From JADJNW01 sp964526645 (GTDB lineage Bacteria > Bacteroidota > Bacteroidia > Chitinophagales > Saprospiraceae): a stretch of 64,000 nucleotides of DNA. The notes under the pieces are model-generated. The model was not told where the DNA came from. It made no database searches and saw only the letters and a list, made by a program, of their open reading frames with translations. Made by a program: the position numbers and the translations under genes. Each line of letters begins with the position of its first letter. Position 1 is the first letter of the stretch. The DNA lies in NCBI GenBank assembly GCA_964526645.1, contig CAZGJN010000001.1, forward strand, positions 62,001 through 126,000, in the 5' to 3' direction. Positions 45,094 to 54,089 of this stretch are shown piece by piece.

Positions 45094-46211
45094 TGATCCA
45101 TATTTTGAGGGGAAAGAAAGCTTCCGTATATTACGCCACCGCCTATTAGGTCATCATTTTCATAAAACACAGCTGACTGTCCTGGTGCTACGCCTTTCAC
45201 ATTAGCATAAAAAACGACTTCCACCTTGTCAGTCCCTTGCTGATGAAGGCTGCTGAGTGTGCCACTGTCTTTGTATCGAATTTTGGTGACTGCCTCCAAG
45301 CCATCAGGAATAGTGCTGTATTTCATCAAGTTTACCTGCCCAACTGTCATCGTATTTCGAATCAAATCTTCCACCCTTCCCAGCACGACTGTATTGGTTT
45401 CTGGTCGAATTTCGGCAACAAACATCGGCTCACCAAAGGCAATGCCCAGACCCTTACGTTGACCAATGGTATAAAATGGGTAGCCCTGATGCCTGCCCAG
45501 CACGCTCCCTTGTGTGTCCACAAAAATGCCCCCCGCTACTTGCTCTTCTAAGCCAGCGACACGGTGTTTCAAAAAGGCGCGATAATCATTGTCTGGTACG
45601 AAGCAAATTTCATAGCTTTCTCCTTTTTTCGACAACTCTCGATAACCCCAATCATAAGCCATTTGGCGTACTTCAGGTTTGGTATAGCCACCCAATGGAA
45701 ACCGGCTGCGCCCGAGGCAATCCTGGCTAAGTCCCCATAGTACATAGGATTGATCTTTATTTTTATCTACGCTTCGGGTGATGTATTTCCTGCCATTTTG
45801 CTCGTTAATCAGTGCATAATGCCCTGTGGCTATAAATTCACAATCGAGGGCATCGGCTCGCTTGAGCAGCGCGCTCCACTTGATATGCGTATTGCACAAT
45901 ACGCAAGGGTTGGGTGTACGCCCGGCAAGGTATTCTTCCACAAAATTATCAATCACATAATCTCCAAATTCTTCCCTGATATCAATAATAAAATGGTGGA
46001 AGCCCATATCCACTGATACCTGACGGGCATCGTTTATAGAATCGAGGCTACAGCAGCCTGTTTCTTTTTTGGTACCTCCAGCGCTTGCGTAGTCCCAGGT
46101 TTTCATCGTTATACCAATCACTTCATAACCCTCCTGGTGTAGCATCATAGCCGTCACTGTGCTATCAATTCCACCGCTCATGGCTACCAGTACCCTTCCG
46201 TGTTTACTCAT
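45090..46211 (-). CDS. mnmA: tRNA-specific 2-thiouridylase MnmA
   Basis: Installs the 2-thio group of uridine-34 in tRNA for Lys, Glu and Gln. The protein has 373 residues with the PP-loop SGGIDST (12-18, Ile where Val is usual), NPCVLCN with catalytic Cys103, and the second catalytic Cys203 in YEICFVPDN. FYTIGQRKGLGIA marks the central domain and the C-terminal beta-barrel is complete. The TGCCSLDSINDAR segment (51-63) is typical of Bacteroidota MnmA. First gene of a two-gene unit with the lipoprotein at 44326. Confidence 0.95.
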   Translation of the reverse strand: MSKHGRVLVAMSGGIDSTVTAMMLHQEGYEVIGITMKTWDYASAGGTKKETGCCSLDSINDARQVSVDMGFHHFIIDIREEFGDYVIDNFVEEYLAGRTPNPCVLCNTHIKWSALLKRADALDCEFIATGHYALINEQNGRKYITRSVDKNKDQSYVLWGLSQDCLGRSRFPLGGYTKPEVRQMAYDWGYRELSKKGESYEICFVPDNDYRAFLKHRVAGLEEQVAGGIFVDTQGSVLGRHQGYPFYTIGQRKGLGIAFGEPMFVAEIRPETNTVVLGRVEDLIRNTMTVGQVNLMKYSTIPDGLEAVTKIRYKDSGTLSSLHQQGTDKVEVVFYANVKGVAPGQSAVFYENDDLIGGGVIYGSFLSPQNMDQ

Positions 46212-46347
46212 GTTTTATAATTTAAAATGGGCATAAAAGCCTCGCAGATCGCTAAAACTATCTATGCAGATACAAAAATCATACCTTTATGGTTCATCTG
46301 CAAAAAATGATAACAAAAAGATAACAACTAAGCATATAGAAAAGCCT

Positions 46348-46355
46348 TATTTTTG
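46348..46355 (+). promoter_or_regulatory. -7 element before the LysE-family gene
   Basis: TATTTTTG matches TAnnTTTG exactly and ends 40 bases before the ATG at 46396. No TTG is present at the -33 distance, so this is a weak call. Confidence 0.35.
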
Positions 46356-46395
46356 TATTGACTGTTTTGGATAGCCAAGCTAAGCATATAAAAAG

Positions 46396-47028
46396 ATGTT
46401 CACTGCTGTCAGCATTTTGCTTATAACGTTCATTATCAGCTTCATAGGCACCCTGCCTTTTGGTCCAATCAACCTCTCTATGGTGGATGTCACCCTTCGT
46501 AATAACCTTCGCGCAGGGTTCTGGTTTTCGGTAGCCGCTGCTTTTGTAGAGATGGGGCAGTCCGTTATTGCCCTTCAGGGCAGTAGCTGGATCAATCAAT
46601 TTTTGACAAATAGCATTTGGACAAAGGTGATTGTATTTGCTGTTTTTTGTACGCTTGGATTATTGTTTTTTTTCAAAAAAAATAAAGACATTAACCAAGA
46701 TACCGGCGCTCATCGCGGCAAACATTTCGCATATGGCTTGCTGATCGCGCTACTCAATCCGCAGGCTATTCCATTTTGGCTGGTCGTGCTGGCACTACTC
46801 GAATCTGCCCAAGTCATGAGTATTCACATGGGCAGTCCCCTCCTCAATATTGCCTTTTTTCTTCTCGGCACTTCACTTGGCAAACTGGGTGCTTTAATGC
46901 TTTTTGGCATTTTGAGCGAGCCCATCGTGCGTAAAGTAAGCGTGATCCGAAATAACCTAAACCGCATTATTGGCCTGATTCTCATCACACTTGGCATTTC
47001 TCAGGGTATTCTCGCTATTGTTGGATAA
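46396..47028 (+). CDS. LysE-family exporter
   Basis: Membrane protein of 210 residues with about six hydrophobic helices. It carries the LysE/RhtB signature near the N-terminus (IGTLPFGPINLSMVDVTLRN, where the family has 'GPxxLxxxxxxxxxGxR') and ALLNPQAIPFWLVV in the middle helix (family 'NPK/Q' motif). These proteins export amino acids or related small solutes; the substrate cannot be told from sequence. It stands alone between mnmA and rlpA. Confidence 0.85.
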   Translation: MFTAVSILLITFIISFIGTLPFGPINLSMVDVTLRNNLRAGFWFSVAAAFVEMGQSVIALQGSSWINQFLTNSIWTKVIVFAVFCTLGLLFFFKKNKDINQDTGAHRGKHFAYGLLIALLNPQAIPFWLVVLALLESAQVMSIHMGSPLLNIAFFLLGTSLGKLGALMLFGILSEPIVRKVSVIRNNLNRIIGLILITLGISQGILAIVG

Positions 47029-47062
47029 TGAACTGCTTCTAAAAAGCGTTTTTGCAGAAAGC

Positions 47063-47093
47063 TTGTATAATAAGCAAATAATGAATATTTTTG
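47063..47093 (+). promoter_or_regulatory. Bacteroidota-type promoter of rlpA
   Basis: TTG at 47063-47065, 20-base spacer, TATTTTTG at 47086-47093: an exact match to both elements. The start of transcription would fall near 47099, so translation must begin at the ATG at 47121 and not at the in-frame TTG at 47091. Confidence 0.75.
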
Positions 47094-47120
47094 AATAATT
47101 ATTCAACAAAAAGCAAGAAC

Positions 47121-48020
47121 ATGAATAACCTCCTCTGTATGCTGTGCCTATCTATTTGCTTTTTAAGTACGACAAATACGGATGCCCAAAAGCCCGAATA
47201 TGGCGAGGCTTCTTTTTATGATGATAGCTTTCAGGGTAAAGAAACGGCTTATGGCGTAAAATATGATAAAAACGACCTGACCACAGCGCACAAAATCCAT
47301 CCCTATGGGACTATCCTAAAGGTCACTCGTTTAGATAATAAAAAATCTGTTAATGTAAAAGTTATTGATAAAGGTCCCTATATCAAAGGCAGAATCGTTG
47401 ATCTTTCAAAGCGTGCCGCACAGGTATTAGGCTTCGTGGAAGATGGAACTGCCAATGTAAAAGTGGAGGTAGTAAAAAAGGGGATGCCGGATGCGGTAGC
47501 CGAAAAGACCGTTATTACTCCAGAAAATAAAGAATCAACAACCGCAAAGCGCCCAAGTGACTTCGATACAAGCACTCCAACGCCTACTAATAAAGCTAAA
47601 CCAGTAAGCAATACGGCTGCAACTGAAAAAAAAACAAGCAACACAACTACAACCGCTGCGGCTACTGACAAAAAGGAAAAAGCCAAGCCCACAGCTACTA
47701 CACGCATAGTCAAGCAGGATTATGCACAATACGGTTTGTACAAAATTCAGCTGGAACGCCCCTTGAAAAAGGGATTTGGCGTACAGGTTTCTTCTCTTAC
47801 AAATTATGAGAACGTACTGAAACAAGTTGCTGATTTGCAAGCAAAATCATTTGATAATATTCTCATTAGTGTAGAGAAAGGCAAAGACAACAAGCCTATC
47901 TATAAAATCATACTGGGCCCTCAGGATACGGAAAGCCAGGCCAATACTTATAAAAGCAACCTAAAAAAGAGGTACAAAATCAACGGCTTTGTTATCAGTT
48001 TGGAAGCACTCAGTTATTAA
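47121..48020 (+). CDS. rlpA: RlpA-like septal-ring protein with SPOR domain
   Basis: Exported protein of 299 residues (signal MNNLLCMLCLSICFLSTTNTDAQ). The double-psi beta-barrel domain (about 25-115) shows GEASFYDDSFQGKETAYG, YDKNDLTTAHKIHPYGT and VIDKGPYIKGRIVDLSKRAA, the lytic-transglycosylase pattern of RlpA. A 90-residue Thr/Lys/Ala-rich linker leads to a C-terminal SPOR domain (about 225-295: FGVQVSSLTNYENVLKQV, YKIILGPQDTESQANTY) that binds denuded glycan at the division site. A single gene with its own promoter and terminator. The final strand is complete. Confidence 0.9.
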   Translation: MNNLLCMLCLSICFLSTTNTDAQKPEYGEASFYDDSFQGKETAYGVKYDKNDLTTAHKIHPYGTILKVTRLDNKKSVNVKVIDKGPYIKGRIVDLSKRAAQVLGFVEDGTANVKVEVVKKGMPDAVAEKTVITPENKESTTAKRPSDFDTSTPTPTNKAKPVSNTAATEKKTSNTTTTAAATDKKEKAKPTATTRIVKQDYAQYGLYKIQLERPLKKGFGVQVSSLTNYENVLKQVADLQAKSFDNILISVEKGKDNKPIYKIILGPQDTESQANTYKSNLKKRYKINGFVISLEALSY

Positions 48021-48038
48021 AAAATGGATAAAGTAAAT

Positions 48039-48074
48039 GAAATTGAAAACCAATGGAATTTGGTTTTCAATTTC
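48039..48074. terminator. bidirectional terminator after rlpA
   Basis: GAAATTGAAAACCAA (48039-48053) pairs perfectly over 15 bp with TTGGTTTTCAATTTC (48060-48074), 6-base loop. It lies between rlpA and the convergent cohesin-like gene. Confidence 0.75.
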
Positions 48075-48081
48075 GTTTGTA

Positions 48082-48660
48082 TTATTCTATTTTCACGCTC
48101 CCATTTTCTTTTTTCATCGGAATAACCTTTTCCATTTTGTTTACCACTTCAATGGCCGTGGGCACGTCCGTTATTTTCAAAAAAGTGCTTTGCCCTGCAA
48201 TGCCTTTTGCACGGTAGCAAATCTGGTAAAGGCTTGCACCGTCTTCTACGCTGATACCTTTTAGCGAATCATCAATCCAGGCGGAGGTAAGAATACCTTC
48301 TGCAGTGCGGGTAGTCCCAAAATCATTGGCATCCAAGTATGGAAGTGAAAAGTTTTTTAATTCAATAAACTCAAGGATATTTCTATCCCAACGAATGGTG
48401 TATTGCATAGAAAGTAAGGACTGGAAATTGCGTACAGATAGTTCCACACAGAAAATATCACCCGTTTTAACCGCCAGACTGGGCAAAGAAAGTACCAATC
48501 CGTCCATCACCTTCGGGTTGGGGTTTTGTGGAGATGCCCCGTCCACTGGCGCGCTTGTTGCTGTAGGCTTTTCCGAATCCATCTGTGTTTGTAGCGCATT
48601 TTTTCCTTTGCTACAAAAAGAAAAAACAAAAGCCAGCAGCGCAAGTATAAAATATTTCAT
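48082..48660 (-). CDS. lipoprotein with a cohesin-like domain
   Basis: Lipoprotein of 192 residues (LLAFVFSFC, Cys16), a short Pro/Ala/Ser-rich linker and one Ig-like beta-sandwich of cohesin type (about 52-190): LSLPSLAVKTGDIFCVELSV, LLSMQYTIRWDRNILEFIEL, LTSAWIDDSLKGISVEDGA, LYQICYRAKG. The alternation of 'G..f.v.v...N...l...qf.l.yD...l.f' is the cohesin-fold hallmark. Such domains bind dockerins in cellulosomes, but in Bacteroidota they are often general surface modules. It has no enzyme domain and stands alone. Confidence 0.75.
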   Translation of the reverse strand: MKYFILALLAFVFSFCSKGKNALQTQMDSEKPTATSAPVDGASPQNPNPKVMDGLVLSLPSLAVKTGDIFCVELSVRNFQSLLSMQYTIRWDRNILEFIELKNFSLPYLDANDFGTTRTAEGILTSAWIDDSLKGISVEDGASLYQICYRAKGIAGQSTFLKITDVPTAIEVVNKMEKVIPMKKENGSVKIE

Positions 48661-48777
48661 TCTTAATAGTATTTTCTGGCAAATATAGCGGAATTCTATT
48701 CAAATAAAAATTATCAAAGCAGTACCCCCATTCCTGCTTTGAATCAAATGAGTTGGATCTTTTTTTTAAATTTTTGC

Positions 48778-48793
48778 TATCTTTATACATTTG
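48778..48793 (+). promoter_or_regulatory. two overlapping -7-like elements before the OmpA/coiled-coil gene
   Basis: TATCTTTA (48778-48785) and TACATTTG (48786-48793) lie 28-43 bases before the ATG. The second fits TAnnTTTG exactly, the first shares the TATCTTT core seen before other genes here. TTG at 48753-48755 is 22 bases before the first. Confidence 0.4.
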
Positions 48794-48820
48794 AATTAAA
48801 AAACCAATTACTAATTCGCT

Positions 48821-49810
48821 ATGAGATTATCAATCTATTTGCTTTTTATTAGCATCATCGCTTTCTCCTCCTGCATCAGCAAAAAAGAATATGAAGACTT
48901 GAAAGCCTCCAAAAAATACTATGAAGAAGAAGCTGCAGCAGCTGACTCTATTCGGATGGCGTATCGCGATTTGTACGAAAAATATCGTCAAACTGATGCT
49001 CAATTGAAAGCAGCTTTAGAAGACCTGGAGCAAAAAGTAGCAGCTAACGCTAGCCTCAACCAGAACTATCTGGAAATCCTCGAAAAATACAACCGCCTGC
49101 TTGATCAGAATCAAAATATTCTCTCTACTTCTACCTACGAAAAACAAAACTTGCAAGAACAACTCGCGGCGCAACAAGCTGAATTAGATAAGCGCGCGCG
49201 CGACCTCGCTTTGCTGGAATACAATGTAAATGAACGAGAAGCTCGGCTCATAGCCCTGGAGGGAAGTTATAGCAATATCGAAGGGAATCTGGCAGAGCGC
49301 AACCGCCGCGTCATAGAATTGGAAGCACTGCTGAGTACCAATGAGCAAGCAGTGACGAACCTGCGCAGCTCTGTCAGCGAGGCTTTGAAAGGGTTTACTG
49401 CCGCTGATCTTACCGTAGAAGAAAAAAATGGCAGGCTCTATGTTTCTCTTAGTCAGGAATTATTATTCAAAAGTGGCAGCGATGTCATTGATTGGAAAGG
49501 AAAGAAAGCCCTCTCCCAACTGGCTCAAGCTTTGAATAAAAATCCAGCTATTGACATTATAGTGGAGGGACATACCGACACGGATGGCACAGCATCCAGC
49601 AACTGGGATTTGAGCGTAAAAAGAGCAACAGCAGTCGTCAAAGTGCTTACAACCGCCGGCGTTGACCCTAAGCGTGTCACAGCTTCAGGGCGTGCTTCTT
49701 ATTTGCCTATTGCTACCAACACCACCGCCAAAGGAAAAGCCATGAACCGGCGAACAGAGATTATCCTATCACCAAAATTAGACCAATTGTATCAATTGAT
49801 TGATCGCTGA
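48821..49810 (+). CDS. OmpA-family lipoprotein with long coiled coil
   Basis: Lipoprotein of 329 residues (FSSC, Cys18). A coiled coil spans about 20-185 (KKEYEDLKASKKYYEEE, QAELDKRARDLALLEYNVNE), long enough to reach across much of the periplasm. The C-terminal OmpA domain (about 205-320) carries LLFKSGSDVIDWKGKKAL, IIVEGHTDTDG, NWDLSVKRATAVVKVL and NRRTEIILSP. Likely a tether between outer membrane and peptidoglycan. The last base of its TGA is the first base of the next ATG (TGATG), so it is translationally coupled to the M43 protease. Confidence 0.9.
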   Translation: MRLSIYLLFISIIAFSSCISKKEYEDLKASKKYYEEEAAAADSIRMAYRDLYEKYRQTDAQLKAALEDLEQKVAANASLNQNYLEILEKYNRLLDQNQNILSTSTYEKQNLQEQLAAQQAELDKRARDLALLEYNVNEREARLIALEGSYSNIEGNLAERNRRVIELEALLSTNEQAVTNLRSSVSEALKGFTAADLTVEEKNGRLYVSLSQELLFKSGSDVIDWKGKKALSQLAQALNKNPAIDIIVEGHTDTDGTASSNWDLSVKRATAVVKVLTTAGVDPKRVTASGRASYLPIATNTTAKGKAMNRRTEIILSPKLDQLYQLIDR

Positions 49811-51060
49811 TGAAAAAAGTATTGCTTGCAATTTGGGCGCTATTTTTTTTAGTTTTCACGAAAGGGCAATCCTGCTTTTCGGATGAAATGTTACAACAGC
49901 AAATAGCGGCTAATCCAGCATTGGCTTTTCAACGAGAGGCCATCGAGCGCTTTACGCAACAGTGGCTCTTAGAAAACGACACGCGCTTGTCGGAAAAAGC
50001 AGTTATCACTATTCCTGTAGTGGTACATATTGTATGGAAAACCTCAGAAGAAAACCTTTCCGATGCACAAATTCAATCCCAAATTGAAGCTTTGAATCGC
50101 GATTTTCGGATGAAAAACACGGAGACAAGGGCCGTTCCTGCTATTTTCAAGCCAGTTTTAGCTGATGTTGAAATCGAATTTTGTTTGGCGCAAACAAGCC
50201 CTGATGGCAATTTCACGAATGGCATCACACGCACTCAGACCTCGATTAGCATGATTGGCATCAAATTTAACGAAGGCAGGCGGACTATTTGCTACACGGA
50301 GCTTGGTGGGCAGGATGCTTGGGATACCCGCTATTATCTTAATATTTGGGTCGGAAAATCAGCACCTATTTTTATCGGAGAAGCCAGCTTTCCGGGTATG
50401 AGTGTACCAGCAGAAGATGGCATTCGTATAGATCCGGCCTATTTTGGCACGATTAACATCAATCCTCCCTATGACTTAGGACGCACATTGACACACGAGG
50501 TGGGCCATTATTTCAACTTAAATCATCCTTGGGGTAGCAAATCAGAAAATACAGACTGCATAGAAGATGATCAGGTAGCCGACACACCAAAACAGGCTTT
50601 TACTTATCGTGGGGAATGCCCCGCGCATCCCCAGATTTCCTGCGGTACTGCTGATATGTTTATGAATTTTATGAATTATACCGACGATGCTTGCATGGCG
50701 ATGTTTACCCTGGGGCAAAAAGCGCGCATGCTGGCAGCACTCAACGGTCCAAGAGCGACTCTTTTGCAAAGTACGAATTGCGATATGCCTGTGAGCATCC
50801 GCGAACCACAAGTACCTATCCCTTTCCGATTGCTCGAAAATCCGGCTCGCGATCACATTTATCTGCAATTTAACGCTGATTTTCAAGAATTTGTTCAACT
50901 TAAAATTTTTAATATAAATGGTGTAAGCCTATTGCAGGATTCTTTTTTTGCGAATGGCACTTATCAAAGAAGCATCAATCAACTCAATAGTGGGATATAT
51001 TTTGTAATTCTTAAAACTAAGACCAACATTTTTCACAAAAAACTCATCATAAGTCCATAA
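49810..51060 (+). CDS. M43-family zinc metalloprotease secreted by the type IX system
   Basis: Protease of 416 residues with a signal peptide (MKKVLLAIWALFFLVFTKGQ). The zinc site HEVGHYFNLNH (229-239) and the Met-turn NFMNYTDDACMAMFT follow the pappalysin/cytophagalysin pattern. The C-terminal 75 residues (FRLLENPARDHIYLQFN, LKIFNINGVSLLQDSF, LNSGIYFVILKTKTN, FHKKLIISP) form a type A sorting domain, so export across the outer membrane by the type IX system is expected. It overlaps the OmpA lipoprotein gene upstream by one base. Confidence 0.92.
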   Translation: MKKVLLAIWALFFLVFTKGQSCFSDEMLQQQIAANPALAFQREAIERFTQQWLLENDTRLSEKAVITIPVVVHIVWKTSEENLSDAQIQSQIEALNRDFRMKNTETRAVPAIFKPVLADVEIEFCLAQTSPDGNFTNGITRTQTSISMIGIKFNEGRRTICYTELGGQDAWDTRYYLNIWVGKSAPIFIGEASFPGMSVPAEDGIRIDPAYFGTININPPYDLGRTLTHEVGHYFNLNHPWGSKSENTDCIEDDQVADTPKQAFTYRGECPAHPQISCGTADMFMNFMNYTDDACMAMFTLGQKARMLAALNGPRATLLQSTNCDMPVSIREPQVPIPFRLLENPARDHIYLQFNADFQEFVQLKIFNINGVSLLQDSFFANGTYQRSINQLNSGIYFVILKTKTNIFHKKLIISP

Positions 51061-51086
51061 ATTGCTCACAAAAACGCAGAGAAACC

Positions 51087-51839
51087 ATGAAAACCAAAAT
51101 GAAACGCGCCGAGCTAAGTTGGATAGCAGGCATTTTATTATTTTTATCACTCAGTGCTTGTACCACTCAAAATTTACAATCTGTTCGGCTGGAAGAATTG
51201 TCAAAAGTAGTAGAAATGTCCAAGAGCCCTTGTGTCGGCCACTGCCCTGTTTTTACCATGATCATCTACAAAGAGGGCATCGTTTCTTATAAAGGCGAAC
51301 AGTTCACCGAAAAACGCGGCTTGTATGTCAAAAAGTTGGCAAAACCGGAATTGGATGCCCTGCTGTCCGAATTTAGTAAATCAAACCTATGGCAATTCAA
51401 AAATGCCTACCGTAGCGAATTCTACGATGCACAAACCGTTTCAATCACTTATTGGGAAGAAGGCGACAGCAAAACAATTATCGGGAAAGATAATCGCCCT
51501 CAAAAAGTACTGGACTTAGAAAAAATGTTGGACGAGCTTGCCAATGCCGATGGCTGGGAACAAAGAGGGAGGGGTGATGATAACTACGGACTACCGAAGG
51601 AATTTATTGCAAATCAATTGATTGTGCAATTAAAACCAGGAATAGACACCAAACGCTGGATGCGTAAATACTACCTGCAAGAAATGGAATTGGTAGAAAG
51701 CATCTCTTCCGATAGCAATTACTGGCTCTTTTCTTTCAACCCGGAAAATAAGCACCCCCAGATGATGCTGGATATGGTGCGCAACGACAGCGATGTAATC
51801 AATGCCGAGTTTAATAAAAGGCTTAGTCTCAGGGAATAA
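51087..51839 (+). CDS. DUF6438-type lipoprotein with subtilase-propeptide-like C-terminus
   Basis: Lipoprotein of 250 residues (LSLSAC, Cys25). The first domain (about 40-150) has SKSPCVGHCPVFTMIIYKEG followed by YKGEQFTEKRGLY, the pattern I know from DUF6438: a 'CfGtCP.y...iy.dG...Y.G' core with two conserved Cys. The C-terminal part (about 175-248: EFIANQLIVQLKPGIDTKRW, MELVESISSDSNYWLFSF, VRNDSDVINAEFN) resembles the fervidolysin-like inhibitor propeptides of subtilases, but no protease domain follows. It lies 26 bases after the M43 protease in the same direction and may be co-transcribed. Confidence 0.7.
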   Translation: MKTKMKRAELSWIAGILLFLSLSACTTQNLQSVRLEELSKVVEMSKSPCVGHCPVFTMIIYKEGIVSYKGEQFTEKRGLYVKKLAKPELDALLSEFSKSNLWQFKNAYRSEFYDAQTVSITYWEEGDSKTIIGKDNRPQKVLDLEKMLDELANADGWEQRGRGDDNYGLPKEFIANQLIVQLKPGIDTKRWMRKYYLQEMELVESISSDSNYWLFSFNPENKHPQMMLDMVRNDSDVINAEFNKRLSLRE

Positions 51840-52000
51840 TATTATTCTTCGTGGTCACTACCACTGTGTGCAACTGATTGTTTTCCACTTCATTTTTCCA
51901 AGTTGACATAATTTTATTTTGTATTCAATTTTTAAATAAAATAAAATTCGGCTTAAAGATTAAATATACGTTTTTTAATCAAAATTAAAAGCAGGCTTTT

Positions 52001-52008
52001 TATCTTTC
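52001..52008 (+). promoter_or_regulatory. putative -7 element of the pullulanase gene
   Basis: TATCTTTC lies 20 bases before the ATG, behind a 160-base AT-rich gap. It is the same octamer found before fmt and the GlcNAc-kinase gene. A -33 TTG is not evident. Confidence 0.35.
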
Positions 52009-52028
52009 CCAAAATAAGCATTCAACAC

Positions 52029-54035
52029 ATGAAAAAATACCTTTTTTTTTTAATGTCAATATTCATGCTGCCATCTTGTCAGGAAACTGAAAAAACAAAT
52101 TATGCTTCTTTTGACGAGTATCCGGTGTATGAGGGTTCGGATTTAGGGCTCAGCTACAGTCCGCAAAAATCCGTCTTCAAACTTTGGGCACCCTCGGCAG
52201 AAGCAGTCAAAATACAGCTATACGAAGCCGGAGAAGGCGGAGAAGCACTCCGAAGCGAAAACTTAAAACGCCGCAAAAATGGTATTTGGGAAGCTATTTT
52301 TAAAGAAGACCTGAAGGGGCAATTTTATACTTTTCAGGTAAAAATAAATGGAGCGTGGCTGGCAGAAACGCCCGATCCTTATGTAAAAGCTGTAGGCGTA
52401 AATGGCAATAGAGGCATGGTCATTGACCTGGCAGCGACAAACCCCGAAGGCTGGGAAAAAGATCAGCGACCGCCGCTGACGAACTTTACAGACATTGTCA
52501 TCTATGAATTGCACGTTCGAGACCTTTCCTCCGACCCTAATTCGGGTATAAAAAACACAGGAAAATTCCTGGGATTAGCAGAAACTGGCACAAAAAGCAA
52601 AGAAGGAGAGATGACCGGCTTAGATCATATAAAAGACCTTGGCGTAACGCACATCCACCTGCTGCCCTCCTTCGATTTTAAATCCTTGGATGAAAAGATT
52701 GAAAACAATCCAAAGTATAACTGGGGCTACGACCCCAAGCACTACAATGTGCCGGAAGGTAGCTATGCTTCAAATCCTTATGATGGCGCAGTGCGTATCC
52801 GCGAGTTCAAACAAATGGTAAAAACATTGCATGAGCACGGCATTCGCGTCATTTTGGATGTCGTGTACAACCATACTGGTGATACAGAAGCTTCGGTTTT
52901 TAACCAAATCGTACCGGGCTATTATTATCGCCAGCGTGAAGACGGCAGTTTTTCAGATGCTTCTGCCTGCGGCAATGAAACCGCCAGCGAGCGCCCGATG
53001 ATGCGCAAATTCATCGTAGAATCTGTAAAATACTGGGTGAATGAGTATCATCTTGATGGTTTTCGCTTTGATTTGATGGGCATCCATGATCAAGAAACGA
53101 TGAATCAGGTGAGTGCTGAACTGCATAAAATAGACCCCAGCATTTTTATCTATGGCGAAGGTTGGACGGCTGGAGACTCCCCATTGCCGGAAGAAAATCG
53201 CTCTTTGAAAAAATACACTTACAAACTTGACAAAGTGGCTGCTTTTAGCGATGATATTCGAGATGCCATTAAGGGCTATGTTTTCGGACCAAAGGATAAA
53301 GGCTTCGTGAGTGGGCTTCCTGGATTGGAAGAAAGTATTAAGTTTGGTATCGTAGCTTCCACGCAGCACCCGCAGGTGTTGTACGACTCTGTCAATTATT
53401 CCAAAAAACCCTGGGCAAAGGAACCTTACCAAACCATTACTTACGTTTCTTGCCATGACAACAATACCCTATGGGATCGCCTACTGCTCTCAGCGCCGGA
53501 AGCGTCTGAGTCAGAAAGAATCAGGATGCACAAACTGGCAGGTGCCATTGTATTGACATCGCAGGGGGTGAGTTTTCTGCACGCAGGAGTAGAATTGCTG
53601 CGCACCAAGCAAGGGGTAGAAAATTCGTTTGAGTCACCTGACGATATTAATCGGATAGACTGGTCGCGCAAGTCGAAATATAAAGAAGTGTACAATTATT
53701 TCAAAAGCTTGGTGGCCTTGCGCAAAAACCACCCTGCTTTTCGGATGATTTCTACCGAACAAATTCAGAAACATTTGCGATTCCTGGATTTTAAACATCC
53801 TAACAACCTCGTGGGATACACCATCACCGATAATGCTAACGGCGACTCCTGGAAGGAAATCATAGTCTTTTTTAATGGCAATAGAGTGCCGCGCGAGCTA
53901 TACTTGCCCGATGGCGAGTGGAAGGTCGTATTGGATGACCAAAGCATAAACGAAGCTGGCATCAGAAAAATAAAAGGTGGAGAAGATAATCCAATGTTGA
54001 TACCAGCTATTTCGGCAATGGTTTTAGTTCGCTAA
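52029..54035 (+). CDS. pulA: type I pullulanase, lipoprotein form
   Basis: Cleaves alpha-1,6 branches of pullulan and starch-derived glucans. The protein has 668 residues, with lipobox MLPSC (Cys17) placing it at the membrane. A CBM48-type beta-sandwich (about 40-140: SVFKLWAPSAEAVKIQLY) precedes the GH13_14 barrel: the pullulanase signature YNWGYDP (about 230), VVYNHTG, nucleophile Asp in FRFDLM (about 347), acid Glu in YGEGW (about 377) and Asp in SCHDNN (about 476). A short C-terminal beta domain closes it. The MFS sugar carrier follows after 54 bases, suggesting uptake of the products. Confidence 0.93.
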   Translation: MKKYLFFLMSIFMLPSCQETEKTNYASFDEYPVYEGSDLGLSYSPQKSVFKLWAPSAEAVKIQLYEAGEGGEALRSENLKRRKNGIWEAIFKEDLKGQFYTFQVKINGAWLAETPDPYVKAVGVNGNRGMVIDLAATNPEGWEKDQRPPLTNFTDIVIYELHVRDLSSDPNSGIKNTGKFLGLAETGTKSKEGEMTGLDHIKDLGVTHIHLLPSFDFKSLDEKIENNPKYNWGYDPKHYNVPEGSYASNPYDGAVRIREFKQMVKTLHEHGIRVILDVVYNHTGDTEASVFNQIVPGYYYRQREDGSFSDASACGNETASERPMMRKFIVESVKYWVNEYHLDGFRFDLMGIHDQETMNQVSAELHKIDPSIFIYGEGWTAGDSPLPEENRSLKKYTYKLDKVAAFSDDIRDAIKGYVFGPKDKGFVSGLPGLEESIKFGIVASTQHPQVLYDSVNYSKKPWAKEPYQTITYVSCHDNNTLWDRLLLSAPEASESERIRMHKLAGAIVLTSQGVSFLHAGVELLRTKQGVENSFESPDDINRIDWSRKSKYKEVYNYFKSLVALRKNHPAFRMISTEQIQKHLRFLDFKHPNNLVGYTITDNANGDSWKEIIVFFNGNRVPRELYLPDGEWKVVLDDQSINEAGIRKIKGGEDNPMLIPAISAMVLVR

Positions 54036-54089
54036 AAAAATCAGCCAATACTATTAGCTCTCATTTGAAACTAAAAAAAACAATACAAA

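Noticed and set aside
46265..46302. Inverted repeat TGCAGAT/ATCTGCA upstream of mnmA
   Set aside because: Arms of 7 bases with 24 bases between; no promoter overlap or second copy, so chance is likely.
46294..46599. 101-codon minus-strand frame at the LysE gene start
   Set aside because: Mostly antisense to the LysE coding region.
51851..51864. GTGGT/ACCAC hairpin after the DUF6438 gene
   Set aside because: Only 5 bp and not followed by a T run, so not called a terminator.
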